64,000 bases of DNA. Source: Varibaculum timonense_A (GTDB lineage: Bacteria > Actinomycetota > Actinomycetes > Actinomycetales > Actinomycetaceae). The translations under genes were made by a program, and so were the position numbers. Below the pieces are notes generated by a model. It made no database searches. It saw only the letters and a list, made by a program, of their open reading frames with translations, and had not been told where the DNA came from. Location of the stretch: NCBI RefSeq assembly GCF_027694345.1, contig NZ_JAQEVU010000002.1, positions 186,001-250,000 of the forward strand. Direction: 5' to 3'. Position 1 is the stretch's first letter; each line of letters opens with the position of its first letter. Shown here one piece after another: positions 25,590 through 35,203 of this stretch.

Positions 25590-28292
25590 ATGAGTTTAAA
25601 TAGCTTTGGCGCGGCAACCCAGCTAAAAGTCGGTGATAAGAGCTATAAAATCTATGACCTAAAAGCGGTGTCCGGCATTGAAAAACTACCCTACTCCCTA
25701 AAAATCCTGGCAGAGAACCTACTGCGTAACGAGGACGGGGAAAATATCACCAAAGAGCAGATCGCGCAGATTGCAAACTGGAATCCAGATGCCCAGCCCA
25801 GTCAAGAAATCCAGTACAGCCCGGCACGCGTCTTAATGCAAGACTTCACCGGTGTTCCCTGCGTTGTCGATTTGGCAACAATGCGGGATGCAGTCGTGAA
25901 ACTAGGTAAAGATCCTGACCTGATTAACCCGCAAGTACCAGCAGAAATGGTAATTGACCATTCGGTGCAAATCGATGTATTCGGCTCTAAAGATGCCGTG
26001 GAAAAAAACATGGACATCGAATATCAACGCAACCAGGAACGCTACCAATTTCTGCGCTGGGGACAGGGCGCGTTTGAAAACTTCCGGGTAGTACCTCCGG
26101 GAACCGGGATTGTGCACCAGGTAAATATCGAATACCTGGCGCGGGTAGTATTCGCCGATAAGGACGAGGACGGCGCGCTGGCTTACCCCGATACTTTGGT
26201 AGGTACCGACTCCCACACCACTATGGTTAATGGTCTGGGCGTCCTCGGCTGGGGTGTTGGCGGGATAGAGGCCGAGGCCGCCATGCTCGGCCAACCAGTG
26301 TCAATGCTGATTCCGCGGGTAGTGGGCTTTAAACTGACCGGCGAAATCGCGCCTGGCGCTACCGCCACCGATGTGGTGCTCACCATCACTCAAATGCTGC
26401 GTGACCATGGGGTAGTCGGCAAGTTCGTAGAGTTCTATGGCGAGGGCGTAGGGGCGGTTCCGCTAGCTAACCGCGCCACTATCGGCAATATGTCTCCCGA
26501 GTTCGGTTCTACTGCCGCTATCTTCCCCATTGATGAAGTCACTATTGACTATCTGCACCTGACCGGTCGCAGTGAAGAATCCTGCGCCCTCGTGCGCGAA
26601 TACGCAAAGCGGCAAGGACTGTGGCAGGACCCCTCACGCGAGGCACGTTACAGTGAATATCTGGAACTAGATTTATCCACGGTAGTGCCCTCTATCGCCG
26701 GTCCGAAGCGTCCCCAAGACCGCATTGAACTGGCAATGGCCAAAGATTCCTTCAAGAAGATTCTGCCCGACTATGTGGCGGGCGATAACACCATTGATCC
26801 GGTTTTGATGCGTCCTACCCGCCCCACCCAGGTGAAACTGGGTAGTGGGGAAGAAATAGCAATGGATCATGGCAACGTGGTGATTGCCTCCATTACTTCC
26901 TGCACTAATACCTCAAATCCGTCGGTGATGATGGCGGCCGGTTTGCTCGCCAAGAACGCCGCTGAAAGGGGACTAACGCCTAAGCCGTGGGTGAAAACCT
27001 CGCTGGCTCCCGGCTCTCAAGTAGTGCGCGACTACTACGAAAAAGCTGGTCTGATGCCCTATCTGTCACAGCTGGGATTCGATATTGTCGGTTACGGTTG
27101 CACCACCTGTATCGGTAACTCCGGGCCGCTACCCGAGGAAGTACACAACACAGTAGCGGACGCCGACCTGACCGTGGTGTCGGTGCTCTCTGGTAACCGT
27201 AACTTTGAGGGGCGGATTAACCCCGATGTGAAAATGAACTACTTAGCATCTCCGCCCCTGGTGATTTCCTACGCCCTGGCGGGAACGATGGATTTTGATT
27301 TCGAAACCGAGGCGCTGGGAGCGGACAACCGCGGGAATCCCGTCTACCTGCGTGATATTTGGCCCGCTGCCGAAGAAGTGGAAGAAGCGATTGGTCAAGC
27401 TATCGATCGCGATATGTATCTGCAAGATTACCGAAGCGTATTCGAGGGGGATCACCGTTGGCAATCGCTGGAGGTGCCCGATTCACCCACTTTTGCCTGG
27501 GACAATGATTCCACCTATGTACGCCGGGCGCCTTTCTTTGAAGGAATGCCGGAAACCCCGGATCCGGTACAAGATATTTCCGGAGCTAAGGTGCTGCTGA
27601 AACTAGGAGATTCGGTAACTACCGACCATATTTCTCCCGCAGGTGCTTTTGCGTCCAAGACTCCGGCTGGTCAATACCTAAGCTCCCACGGAGTGGAACG
27701 GCGCGAATTTAACTCCTATGGTTCGCGGCGCGGTAACCACGAAGTAATGATGCGCGGCACTTTCGCTAATATCCGCATCCGTAACCAGCTCCTCGATGGT
27801 GTCGAGGGCGGTTTCACCAAGGACTTCACCAAAGCCGATGCTCCGGTAGTACCGGTCTATGATGCTTCGGTGTCCTATGCCCAGGCCGGCGTGCCCTTGG
27901 TAGTGCTCGGCGGCAAAGAATACGGTACTGGTTCGTCTCGTGACTGGGCCGCCAAAGGGACACTGTTGCTGGGGGTAAAAGCCGTAATTGCTAGCTCTTT
28001 TGAACGTATTCACCGCTCCAACCTGATTGGCATGGGAATCCTGCCACTGCAATTCCCCGAGGGCGAAAGCGCAGATTCCCTAGGCCTAGACGGGACTGAA
28101 ACCTTCGATATTAGCGGGATTACCCAACTCAATGAAGGGGTAACTCCGCAGGTAATGAAAGTGACCGCGACTAATACTGATGGTTCCGTCGTAGAGTTTG
28201 ACGCCACCGTGCGAATCGATACTCCCGGTGAAGCCCAGTACTACCGCAACGGAGGCATCCTGCAATACGTACTGCGCAACCTAGTTGCCTGA
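25590..28292 (+). CDS. acnA: Aconitate hydratase
   Basis: The 900-residue enzyme interconverts citrate and isocitrate in the TCA cycle through a [4Fe-4S] cluster. Cluster cysteines are visible in SCTNTSNP and in CTTCIGNSG, and substrate residues in the swivel domain in GDSVTTDHISPAG, KEYGTGSSRDW and ERIHRSNL. Full length matches bacterial AcnA. The ATG has a strong GGGAGGAAGTA ribosome site. Two palindromes upstream suggest transcriptional control. The need for iron-sulfur clusters links it to the suf operon later in the window. Confidence 0.95.
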   Translation: MSLNSFGAATQLKVGDKSYKIYDLKAVSGIEKLPYSLKILAENLLRNEDGENITKEQIAQIANWNPDAQPSQEIQYSPARVLMQDFTGVPCVVDLATMRDAVVKLGKDPDLINPQVPAEMVIDHSVQIDVFGSKDAVEKNMDIEYQRNQERYQFLRWGQGAFENFRVVPPGTGIVHQVNIEYLARVVFADKDEDGALAYPDTLVGTDSHTTMVNGLGVLGWGVGGIEAEAAMLGQPVSMLIPRVVGFKLTGEIAPGATATDVVLTITQMLRDHGVVGKFVEFYGEGVGAVPLANRATIGNMSPEFGSTAAIFPIDEVTIDYLHLTGRSEESCALVREYAKRQGLWQDPSREARYSEYLELDLSTVVPSIAGPKRPQDRIELAMAKDSFKKILPDYVAGDNTIDPVLMRPTRPTQVKLGSGEEIAMDHGNVVIASITSCTNTSNPSVMMAAGLLAKNAAERGLTPKPWVKTSLAPGSQVVRDYYEKAGLMPYLSQLGFDIVGYGCTTCIGNSGPLPEEVHNTVADADLTVVSVLSGNRNFEGRINPDVKMNYLASPPLVISYALAGTMDFDFETEALGADNRGNPVYLRDIWPAAEEVEEAIGQAIDRDMYLQDYRSVFEGDHRWQSLEVPDSPTFAWDNDSTYVRRAPFFEGMPETPDPVQDISGAKVLLKLGDSVTTDHISPAGAFASKTPAGQYLSSHGVERREFNSYGSRRGNHEVMMRGTFANIRIRNQLLDGVEGGFTKDFTKADAPVVPVYDASVSYAQAGVPLVVLGGKEYGTGSSRDWAAKGTLLLGVKAVIASSFERIHRSNLIGMGILPLQFPEGESADSLGLDGTETFDISGITQLNEGVTPQVMKVTATNTDGSVVEFDATVRIDTPGEAQYYRNGGILQYVLRNLVA

Positions 28293-28311
28293 TAACGCAA
28301 TAAATGTAATG

Positions 28312-28402
28312 TTCTGGGCACGGTAAAAGCGCTCGGGGGATCCCGGTGATTCTTGCTTCGCTCGAATCAAGCCCCCTCTCGCATCTTTTACCGTGCCCAG
28401 AG
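28312..28402. repeat. Long hairpin element, copy 1
   Basis: Outer arms CTGGGCACGGTAAAAG (28314-28329) and its exact complement (28385-28400) form a 16-bp stem, extended by T-A and G-T pairs. Inside lie GGGGG (28335-28339) paired with CCCCC (28372-28376) and GATTC/GAATC around loop ttgcttcgctc. The inner 65 bases (28325-28389) recur at 28488-28552 with one change. It begins about 20 bases after the acnA stop. It could be a terminator, a REP/MITE-like repeat or a structured RNA. Confidence 0.75.
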
Positions 28403-28475
28403 TTTCGTTGCTATAGCGGATTTCAATAAAGCAAATAATGTGCAAATCGCTAGGAATCTAAGTCGATTGCGTAGT

Positions 28476-28564
28476 ATCCGGGGCGGCAAAAGCGCTCGGG
28501 GGACCCCGGTGATTCTTGCTTCGCTCGAATCAAGCCCCCTCTCGCATCTTTTGCCACCCTGGAT
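28476..28564. repeat. Long hairpin element, copy 2
   Basis: The core 28488-28552 is identical to copy 1 except for one base (gggggaCccc instead of gggggaTccc). The outer arms have different sequence, ATCCGGGGCGGCAAAAG at 28476-28492 and CTTTTGCCACCCTGGAT at 28548-28564, yet still pair over 17 positions with one G-T wobble and one C-A mismatch. Its end lies 35 bases past the ClC stop on the minus strand. Confidence 0.75.
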
Positions 28565-28599
28565 TTTGGTTGTGCGAGTTATTTCTGAGAGTTGCATCG

Positions 28600-30402
28600 T
28601 TAGCGGTGGTGGCGATGATTCCTCCAGCGCTTACGAATGCGACACCCCAGGGAGTCGCCTAGCTCACGTTGGTTAAGCGCGCGGGTTTGCTGCCGGTAAA
28701 GCTTGACGATTAGGTCGCGTCCTCGTACATAACCCAAGACTTCTTGGGAGCGTCCCACCACCGGCAGGTTCGAAAGTGAGGACTCTACCAGCTCTTTGAG
28801 GATTTGACTAGGGAGCTCAGTGGGGGTGCAGAAAGCTGCAGTTAAGGAGATGTCCCTCAAAGGCGTATCCTCGCCGCGTTTGTCGATCTCATGCCCGAGC
28901 AGCAGGGCACTCACCGAGCCTTGGAATTCCCCCTGAGAATCTACCACCGCCAAGGAGGTTTCTCCGCTATTTTCCAGGGCTCTTTCCGCCTGAGCGAGGG
29001 TAAGCTCTTGACTTAGAAGCTGAGGCGGTTCGTGCATCAGATCCGATGCGGTGGAGCGCCCCAATAAAGTATCCGACACCGGGTCTGACAGCCGGTCACC
29101 GCGGCGGTGTAATTTTTGGGTATAAATTGTTGAGCGGGTCATAAATAGGGAAATCCCGGTGGCAATCCCTACCGCCAGCATCATCGGTAAAATTAGAGAA
29201 TACTGCCTGGTCATCTCGATAATAATGAACACCGCGGTTAGGGGTGCACGGGAGGCAGCCGCGAAAGCCGCCCCCATCCCAACTACTCCATAAATGGCTG
29301 TCGAAGAAGCCGACCAAGGTTGAACCACCTGTCCGAAAGCTGCTCCCGCACACGCCCCCACAAACAGGGTAGGGCCAAATACCCCGCCAGCACCTCCCAT
29401 ACTAATCGTGAACGAAGCCCCCAAAGCCCGTCCTCCCAATAGAGCCAAAACCATCCAGACTGGGAAATCGCCTGATAATACTCGCAACTGGACACTCTCA
29501 CCTGTGCCGTAAAGAAGCGGGAAAAAATAAAGGAAAATACCGAGCAGTAAAGAACAAACGACCGGACGAAACCAGTCTTTCCCGTGGTAAAGCAAGTTGA
29601 TGCCGTCCCAAACCAGGTATAACAGTTTGCTAAAAGCAATCCCGGCTAAAGCAGCAACCACTGCCCCTATAGTCACCAAAATATAGTCGCTATGGGAAAA
29701 AAGATCCAAAGACTGACCTAAAGGAATACTGGCTTGATTAGGGAAAAACTGTTGCGCAACCAGTGAAGCCGACACCGAAGAAAAAACAATGAAAGCAAAA
29801 TACTCGGCGCTAAGCACCCCCAAAATTAGTTCCACGGCGAAACAAGCACCAGCCAGGGGAGCATTAAAAGTAGCGGCAATCCCCGCAGCCGCCCCACAGG
29901 CACACAGGAACATCAGGCGTTGTTTGCTAAGGCCCAGCCGGGTGCCTACCCAAGAAGAAATAGCCGCCCCAATCATTACAATCGGCCCTTCCCGCCCGGC
30001 ATTTCCCCCTCCTCCCAAAGTCAAAGAAGCCGCAAATAACTTGACTAGGGCGTTGCGTCCAGGAATTCTCCCGCCTTTGCGGCGGACGAAAAACATAACT
30101 TCCGGGACGGCATGACCGCGTGAACCGGGCGTAAAATGCTCTACCACCGGAGAATAAAGCAGCGCTGAAATTACTGGAACCGCAATGATAAAAACCGGTG
30201 ACAGCCCTAAAAATCCGTGGGCATCCCCCGCGTGAGCAGGGTAATCGCTAAAGCCAGTCATCAGATAAGACCAGCCGTTAATTAGATAATGAAACGCCAC
30301 TGAAACCAGTCCCACTGCTATACCTAAAACAATTGAAAGCACAGTGAGACCAGCTAGCGAAGTCGCAATAAAACTTGAAAACCGGGAGCGCTCTGGAGCC
30401 AT
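28600..30402 (-). CDS. ClC-family chloride channel/antiporter with CBS domains
   Basis: The protein has ten or more hydrophobic spans and ClC motifs GREGPIVMIG (helix E/F) and GGVFGPTLFVGA (GGxFxP), followed by two CBS domains (about residues 440-570) that bind nucleotides in relatives. The first selectivity loop reads GSRGHAVPEV in place of GSGIPE, so strict chloride selectivity is not certain. I start at the ATG 30402 (MAPERSRF, 600 residues); a TTG 36 bases upstream is possible, and neither has a good ribosome site. It is divergent from dxs. Confidence 0.85.
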   Translation of the reverse strand: MAPERSRFSSFIATSLAGLTVLSIVLGIAVGLVSVAFHYLINGWSYLMTGFSDYPAHAGDAHGFLGLSPVFIIAVPVISALLYSPVVEHFTPGSRGHAVPEVMFFVRRKGGRIPGRNALVKLFAASLTLGGGGNAGREGPIVMIGAAISSWVGTRLGLSKQRLMFLCACGAAAGIAATFNAPLAGACFAVELILGVLSAEYFAFIVFSSVSASLVAQQFFPNQASIPLGQSLDLFSHSDYILVTIGAVVAALAGIAFSKLLYLVWDGINLLYHGKDWFRPVVCSLLLGIFLYFFPLLYGTGESVQLRVLSGDFPVWMVLALLGGRALGASFTISMGGAGGVFGPTLFVGACAGAAFGQVVQPWSASSTAIYGVVGMGAAFAAASRAPLTAVFIIIEMTRQYSLILPMMLAVGIATGISLFMTRSTIYTQKLHRRGDRLSDPVSDTLLGRSTASDLMHEPPQLLSQELTLAQAERALENSGETSLAVVDSQGEFQGSVSALLLGHEIDKRGEDTPLRDISLTAAFCTPTELPSQILKELVESSLSNLPVVGRSQEVLGYVRGRDLIVKLYRQQTRALNQRELGDSLGCRIRKRWRNHRHHR

Positions 30403-30615
30403 AGTTTTAGTGTGACGCGCTAGCTTCAATAAACGCAAGTAGTGAAATAGATATTTTCTATCGGCAGCAATCGAAACTGATTAAGCAATCGGAACCGTTT
30501 ATTTTTGAAAAATACCCAGAACAAAAAAGGGCAAAACATGGAAAAGCGGGGCGCAAAAGTGGCATTCAAAGCAATCTGCACCCTCAAAAATCCAAAATAT
30601 GACTAGACTAGCTGG

Positions 30616-32487
30616 GTGGCAAGAATTCTTGATCGGATAAACAACCCGGCAGACTTAAAAAAACTCTCCAGCCTAGAGCTAACTAATCTGGCTGGGGAAA
30701 TCCGGTCATTCCTAGTGGAGAATGTGGCAAAAACCGGTGGTCACATGGGGCCAAATCTGGGGGTAGTGGAGCTTACTATTGCCCTACATAGAATGTTTTC
30801 TTCTCCCACTGACACCATTATTTTTGATACCGGGCATCAGTGTTACGTACATAAAATCCTCACTGGACGGAAAGATTTTACCGACCTGCGTACCGCTACG
30901 GGACTTTCTGGGTATCCCAGCCGGGCTGAATCCCCGCATGATGTGGTAGAAAACTCACACGCCTCGACTGCACTTTCCTGGGCGCAAGGTATCGCGGAAG
31001 CTAAAGCCCTAAAAGGAGACGACTCCTATACAGTGGCAGTGATTGGTGACGGCGCTATGACCGGAGGTATGGCGTGGGAGGCGCTCAATAATATCGCTGA
31101 ACATCCCAATCTGCGCCTAATCATTGTAGTAAATGACAATGGTCGTTCCTACGAGCCCACCATTGGGGGACTGGCTCATCACCTGGATGCTTTGCGGACT
31201 TCACCCGCCTATGAGCGGGCGTTACGCTGGGGAAAACAGCATCTAAAGTCGCGGGGAAAACCTGGAGAACTCACCTATGATGCGCTGCATGGAATTAAAC
31301 GTGGAATGGCGGATTTAATTACTCCCCCCAAGGTTGTTTTTAATGATTTAGGTATTAAATACACCGGTCCGGTTAATGGACACGATATTGTTGCCACCGA
31401 GTTTGTTTTGGCACGTGCAAAAGAGTTCTCCGGTCCGATAATCGTGCACGCGATTACAGAAAAAGGGCGTGGCTACACTCCTGCCGAAAAAAATGATGCT
31501 GATCATTTCCATACAGTTGGTCCGATTCATCCAGAAACCGGCTTGCCGGTAAAGAAAGAACGTTTTGGCTGGACGGCGGTATTTGCGGAAGAGATTGTTC
31601 GTTTGGCGCGGCGTAATCCTAAAATTGTGGGTATCTCGGCTGCCATGATGGAACCCGTAGGTTTGAAACCATTCCGTACCCAGTTCCCTAACCGAGTTTT
31701 TGATGTGGGAATCGCTGAGCAACACGCTATGACTCTGGCAGCCGGACTGTCTTTTGCCGGTTGTCACCCGGTTATCGCCCTCTATGCGACCTTCCTTAAC
31801 CGCGCCTTTGACCAGCTCTTGATGGACGCTGCCCTGCATAAGCAGGGGATAACTGTGGTTCTAGACCGCGCGGGTATTACCGGAGCTGACGGGGCTAGCC
31901 ATAACGGAATGTGGGATTTGGCAATCGCCGCTATGGTTCCCGGAATCCGCGTAGCTGCTCCCAGAGATGCCGCTACTGTGCGAAAGTTATTAGGTCAGGC
32001 GGTATCGATAGAGGACGCTCCCACAATCGTGCGTTATCCAAAAGGTTCAATACCTCCGCAGATACCGGCAAAGGCTCATATCGGTGACCTAGACGTGTTG
32101 TATCAGCACTCAGGTGAGGGGAAACAGATATTGGTAGTAGCCGTTGGAGCTATGGCTAATACCGCCCTGGAAGTCTCCCAAGGTCTTACTCAAGAGGGGT
32201 ACTCAGTAAAATGCGTTGATCCCGGTTGGGTAATTCCAATTTCTGCTACGCTTTGCGAGCAGGTAAAACTGGCTGATTTAGTCGTGACTATCGAGGACGG
32301 GGAAGTAACCAACGGGGTAGGGGCGCTGCTGCGTTCGACCTTGGCCCAAGAGAACTGTTTCACCCCGATTAAATCATTTGGAATTCCTAGGGCATTCTTA
32401 CCCACTGATTCTCGCGATAGCTTGCTTGAAAGTTCCAAACTTACCCCGGAAACCATTCTGAATGAGCTAGAACAAATCCTCGCCTAA
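30616..32487 (+). CDS. dxs: 1-deoxy-D-xylulose-5-phosphate synthase
   Basis: The 623-residue, thiamine diphosphate-dependent enzyme makes the first intermediate of the MEP isoprenoid pathway from pyruvate and glyceraldehyde 3-phosphate. The cofactor motif GDGAMTGG (144-151) with a following NN, the GVAEQH-like VGIAEQHAMT proton relay and DRAGITGADG are present. The start is a GTG with weak Shine-Dalgarno complementarity. Length is typical of the family. In related genomes dxs lies close to the TRAM methyltransferase; here a zinc block, acnA and the ClC gene separate them. Confidence 0.94.
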   Translation: MARILDRINNPADLKKLSSLELTNLAGEIRSFLVENVAKTGGHMGPNLGVVELTIALHRMFSSPTDTIIFDTGHQCYVHKILTGRKDFTDLRTATGLSGYPSRAESPHDVVENSHASTALSWAQGIAEAKALKGDDSYTVAVIGDGAMTGGMAWEALNNIAEHPNLRLIIVVNDNGRSYEPTIGGLAHHLDALRTSPAYERALRWGKQHLKSRGKPGELTYDALHGIKRGMADLITPPKVVFNDLGIKYTGPVNGHDIVATEFVLARAKEFSGPIIVHAITEKGRGYTPAEKNDADHFHTVGPIHPETGLPVKKERFGWTAVFAEEIVRLARRNPKIVGISAAMMEPVGLKPFRTQFPNRVFDVGIAEQHAMTLAAGLSFAGCHPVIALYATFLNRAFDQLLMDAALHKQGITVVLDRAGITGADGASHNGMWDLAIAAMVPGIRVAAPRDAATVRKLLGQAVSIEDAPTIVRYPKGSIPPQIPAKAHIGDLDVLYQHSGEGKQILVVAVGAMANTALEVSQGLTQEGYSVKCVDPGWVIPISATLCEQVKLADLVVTIEDGEVTNGVGALLRSTLAQENCFTPIKSFGIPRAFLPTDSRDSLLESSKLTPETILNELEQILA

Positions 32488-32626
32488 GTTACGGTATTGA
32501 ACGCTAGTATTTGCCAGGTTGTACCGGAACGTATCGGAGACAAAAACCACGAAATAGTGAGGATAGACAACTTTTTGAAGGCACTCTTGCCTAGGGCTTG
32601 CGTTTAGAATAGAAACTAATAAATAG

Positions 32627-35014
32627 ATGAAACAGATAAATGGCGAAAAGGAATTAGAGTTGGGAAACTTCAATCAATATGGCTCTAGGCGCGAACCTCA
32701 ATGGCGCAAGCGTCGCTCTCAATCGGCAGGGCATGATTCCTCCCCCCGGCGCTCGGACTCAGGGCAAGCTCATTCCGATTCGCGCGGCTACAGTGGCAGC
32801 CGAAAATCCGAAGGTGACTATCGTCAAAACGCTCGTGGCAACGGTAGATGGAATGATTCGCGGGGTGGAAAATCCCGCTATGATCGTAACGATCGCTCCG
32901 ACCGTTACCGCGCAGGGCGCGAGGATGAACGCGGTGAGAGAGGACATCGGGGACAACGCTCCGGTCGCTCCTGGGGGTCAGGTAAGAATAATGCTCGCGG
33001 CTTTGAACAAGGAAACCGGCGCGGTGGGCGGCGTTTTGACGGAGGTCGTGACGAACGTCGCGAACGTGAGGGGCAAGATTCGCGAACCGGTAAGCATTCT
33101 TATGGAGTGCGTGATTCTCGTTACCGCGCTAAAGAATGGCGTCATGAAAATGAACCTAAAATTCCTCCGGCAGTTAAAGCCTCTGACTTAGATCGTGAAT
33201 CTAGAGTAGCTTTGTCTTCTCTAGACCCCGACAATGCGGAAAAAGTGGCTCGCCATTTGGTAATGGCTGGTTCACTACTAGATGTAGATGCCGAAGAAGC
33301 CTATCTTCATGCGCGCGCTGCGGTTAGCCGCGCCGGACGGATAGGGACAGTGAGAGAAGCAGCTGCCCTCGCAGCCTACGGATGTGGTAAATATAGCGAA
33401 GCTCTCCGGGAGGTACGGGCGGCTCGGCGTCTAAATGGAACCGACAGTCTGCGGGCTATCGAAGCTGACTGTGAACGTGGGCTAGGTAAACCCGAGAAAG
33501 CCCTAGAGATAATTGCCGAAACCGACACGTCCTCGTTCAACCTTTCTGATTTGGTAGAACTCGTGATTGTGCAGGCAGGTGCGCGCCACGATTTAGGTGA
33601 ATCTGATGCCGCGCTAGTGTTGCTAAATAATTTCTTGGATAAATACCAGCCTGACGAACCAGTTCTTCTGGCTAGGATTCTTTCCTATAAAGCTGATTTA
33701 TTACGGGAAATAGGACGCGAGGACGAAGCCGAGCAGGTAGAAGCAGAGACTCCTGAAGTACCTGACACGGTTGCAATTGTTGATTTAGAGGAAGTTTTAG
33801 AAGCGGATAACCCCTACGTTCCTTCGGATTTACATGGCAGTCGCAAGCCTTTAGTAGAGACTGCGGATGTGCTCCTAGTGGATTTGGATGGAGTTTGCTA
33901 CACCGGAAGTCGAGACGTTCCCAAAGCAGCCGAAGGCTTAGCGATGGTGCGGAAAATCGGTCTTAAAGTGCAGTTCCTAACCAATAACGCTTCGCGAACC
34001 CCACAACAAGTTGCGGATAAATTGCGCTCTCATCAAATTGTTGCTGAAGAGAGTGAAGTGATGACTGCCGCGATGGATGCGGTCGATATTCTTAGCCACA
34101 AAATCGATCCGGAATCAAAAGTGTTGGTAGTCGGCACTCAGGCGTTAGCAGACACGGTTGCCGAGGCAGGATTTACGGTAGTAACCGAGGCTAGCGAGCA
34201 GCCAGTAGCAGTTATTCAAGGTTATGGCCCGAATGTGGGCTGGGAACAAATGTCGCAGGCTGCCTATGCAATAAATAATGGTGCACTCTTTATTGCCACT
34301 AATCTAGATGCCACTTTGCCTACCGAGCAAGGCTTCGCCCTAGGAAACGGTTCTCTAGTGGCAGCCGTAGAGCACGCGACCGGGCAAAAACCTTTCGCCG
34401 CTGGCAAGCCTTTTGCCGGAATCTATCGCAAAGCTGCCGGTAGAGCGCAAGCTACCAAACCGCTCGCGGTAGGTGACCGGCTCGATACTGATATTGCGGG
34501 AGCAGTAGCCGCCGATATGCTCAGTTTGCATGTGCTTACCGGCGTTTCTGATGCAAAAGCTGTGGCTCTCGCTCACCCGGATAGGCGTCCCTCCTACCTG
34601 GGTCTTGATTTAACTGACCTGATGCGACCGCACCCAGGTCCAGTTCATCAACCTACCGGAGCGTGGACCAGCGGAGAATCGGTCGGCTTTATGGTGGCCG
34701 AAGATGGACGGGTGCTGCGTGATGGGCAACCGGTTGATAATGGGGCGGTGCTCAGTCTTGAAGATTACCGCGCACTAGTGGCAGCGGTTTGGGAAGCTCG
34801 TGACCAGGGGATATTTGTTCACCTTCCAGATCTTGAGGTCGTGCGGGAAACTGACAACCCCAATCAGGAGCTATCTGATGAGGCAGAAGAGAACGCCCAG
34901 TCAGACAAAATGCAAGATTCGCAGGCTTTCGAGGAAAAAGAGGATTTAGAGGATTCTTTTTCTTCGGAAGATGTAAAACTCGCAGATGAGACTGATGATG
35001 AGTGCGATCAATAG
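32627..35014 (+). CDS. RG-rich/TPR-like/HAD-IIA hydrolase fusion protein
   Basis: This 795-residue protein joins three parts. Residues 1-175 are Arg/Gly/Ser/Asp-rich and disordered. Residues 185-375 are helical with paired-helix repeats resembling the Rv1691-type TPR protein of mycobacteria. Residues 412-650 are a HAD-IIA phosphatase with LLVDLDGVCY (Asp419, Asp421), LTNNAS, a GKP motif and VGDRLDTDI, like the Rv1692 glycerol-3-phosphate phosphatase. An acidic tail of about 60 residues ends the protein. In mycobacteria the TPR and HAD parts are adjacent separate genes. A TTG at 32660 with AAAGGA upstream is an alternative start to the ATG. Confidence 0.78.
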   Translation: MKQINGEKELELGNFNQYGSRREPQWRKRRSQSAGHDSSPRRSDSGQAHSDSRGYSGSRKSEGDYRQNARGNGRWNDSRGGKSRYDRNDRSDRYRAGREDERGERGHRGQRSGRSWGSGKNNARGFEQGNRRGGRRFDGGRDERREREGQDSRTGKHSYGVRDSRYRAKEWRHENEPKIPPAVKASDLDRESRVALSSLDPDNAEKVARHLVMAGSLLDVDAEEAYLHARAAVSRAGRIGTVREAAALAAYGCGKYSEALREVRAARRLNGTDSLRAIEADCERGLGKPEKALEIIAETDTSSFNLSDLVELVIVQAGARHDLGESDAALVLLNNFLDKYQPDEPVLLARILSYKADLLREIGREDEAEQVEAETPEVPDTVAIVDLEEVLEADNPYVPSDLHGSRKPLVETADVLLVDLDGVCYTGSRDVPKAAEGLAMVRKIGLKVQFLTNNASRTPQQVADKLRSHQIVAEESEVMTAAMDAVDILSHKIDPESKVLVVGTQALADTVAEAGFTVVTEASEQPVAVIQGYGPNVGWEQMSQAAYAINNGALFIATNLDATLPTEQGFALGNGSLVAAVEHATGQKPFAAGKPFAGIYRKAAGRAQATKPLAVGDRLDTDIAGAVAADMLSLHVLTGVSDAKAVALAHPDRRPSYLGLDLTDLMRPHPGPVHQPTGAWTSGESVGFMVAEDGRVLRDGQPVDNGAVLSLEDYRALVAAVWEARDQGIFVHLPDLEVVRETDNPNQELSDEAEENAQSDKMQDSQAFEEKEDLEDSFSSEDVKLADETDDECDQ

Positions 35015-35201
35015 TTTTTCTGATTCATCGGAAGATTTAGAGCTGGAGGCTCGAAAAACAGATATCGATAAGCAGATGGCTGACTGGCCGAAAGACCCTG
35101 ACAGTATCTATCCGCAGATTACTTTAAGCGACTTGGAGCAAACAGCTGCAAAACTATCTGCCACCTTAGATTCCCTGAGTGCGCAGATAGAAAGGAAATA
35201 G
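34986..35201 (+). CDS. Small conserved-position protein before tlyA
   Basis: The frame encodes up to 71 residues (or 67 from the ATG at 34998) and ends three bases before tlyA. It is acidic at first and then has a helical stretch (TLSDLEQTAAKLSATLDSLSAQIERK) likely to form a coiled coil. A small gene occupies the same place (Rv1693) in mycobacteria, which supports it being real. It overlaps the HAD gene by about 29 bases. Function unknown. Confidence 0.65.
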   Translation: MRLMMSAINSFSDSSEDLELEARKTDIDKQMADWPKDPDSIYPQITLSDLEQTAAKLSATLDSLSAQIERK

Positions 35202-35203
35202 CA

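Larger units (their letters stand above)
28293..28599. other. Convergent intergenic region between acnA and the ClC gene
   Basis: The 307 bases are mostly occupied by the two hairpin copies. The stretch of about 75 bases between them and the flanks show no open frame with a credible start. Each hairpin is near the 3' end of one of the two convergent genes. Confidence 0.6.

Noticed and set aside
32679..33191. Second long plus-strand frame over the RG-rich N-terminus
   Set aside because: The HAD fusion frame continues through it into recognisable domains; the alternate frame is a shadow of Arg/Gly-rich coding sequence.
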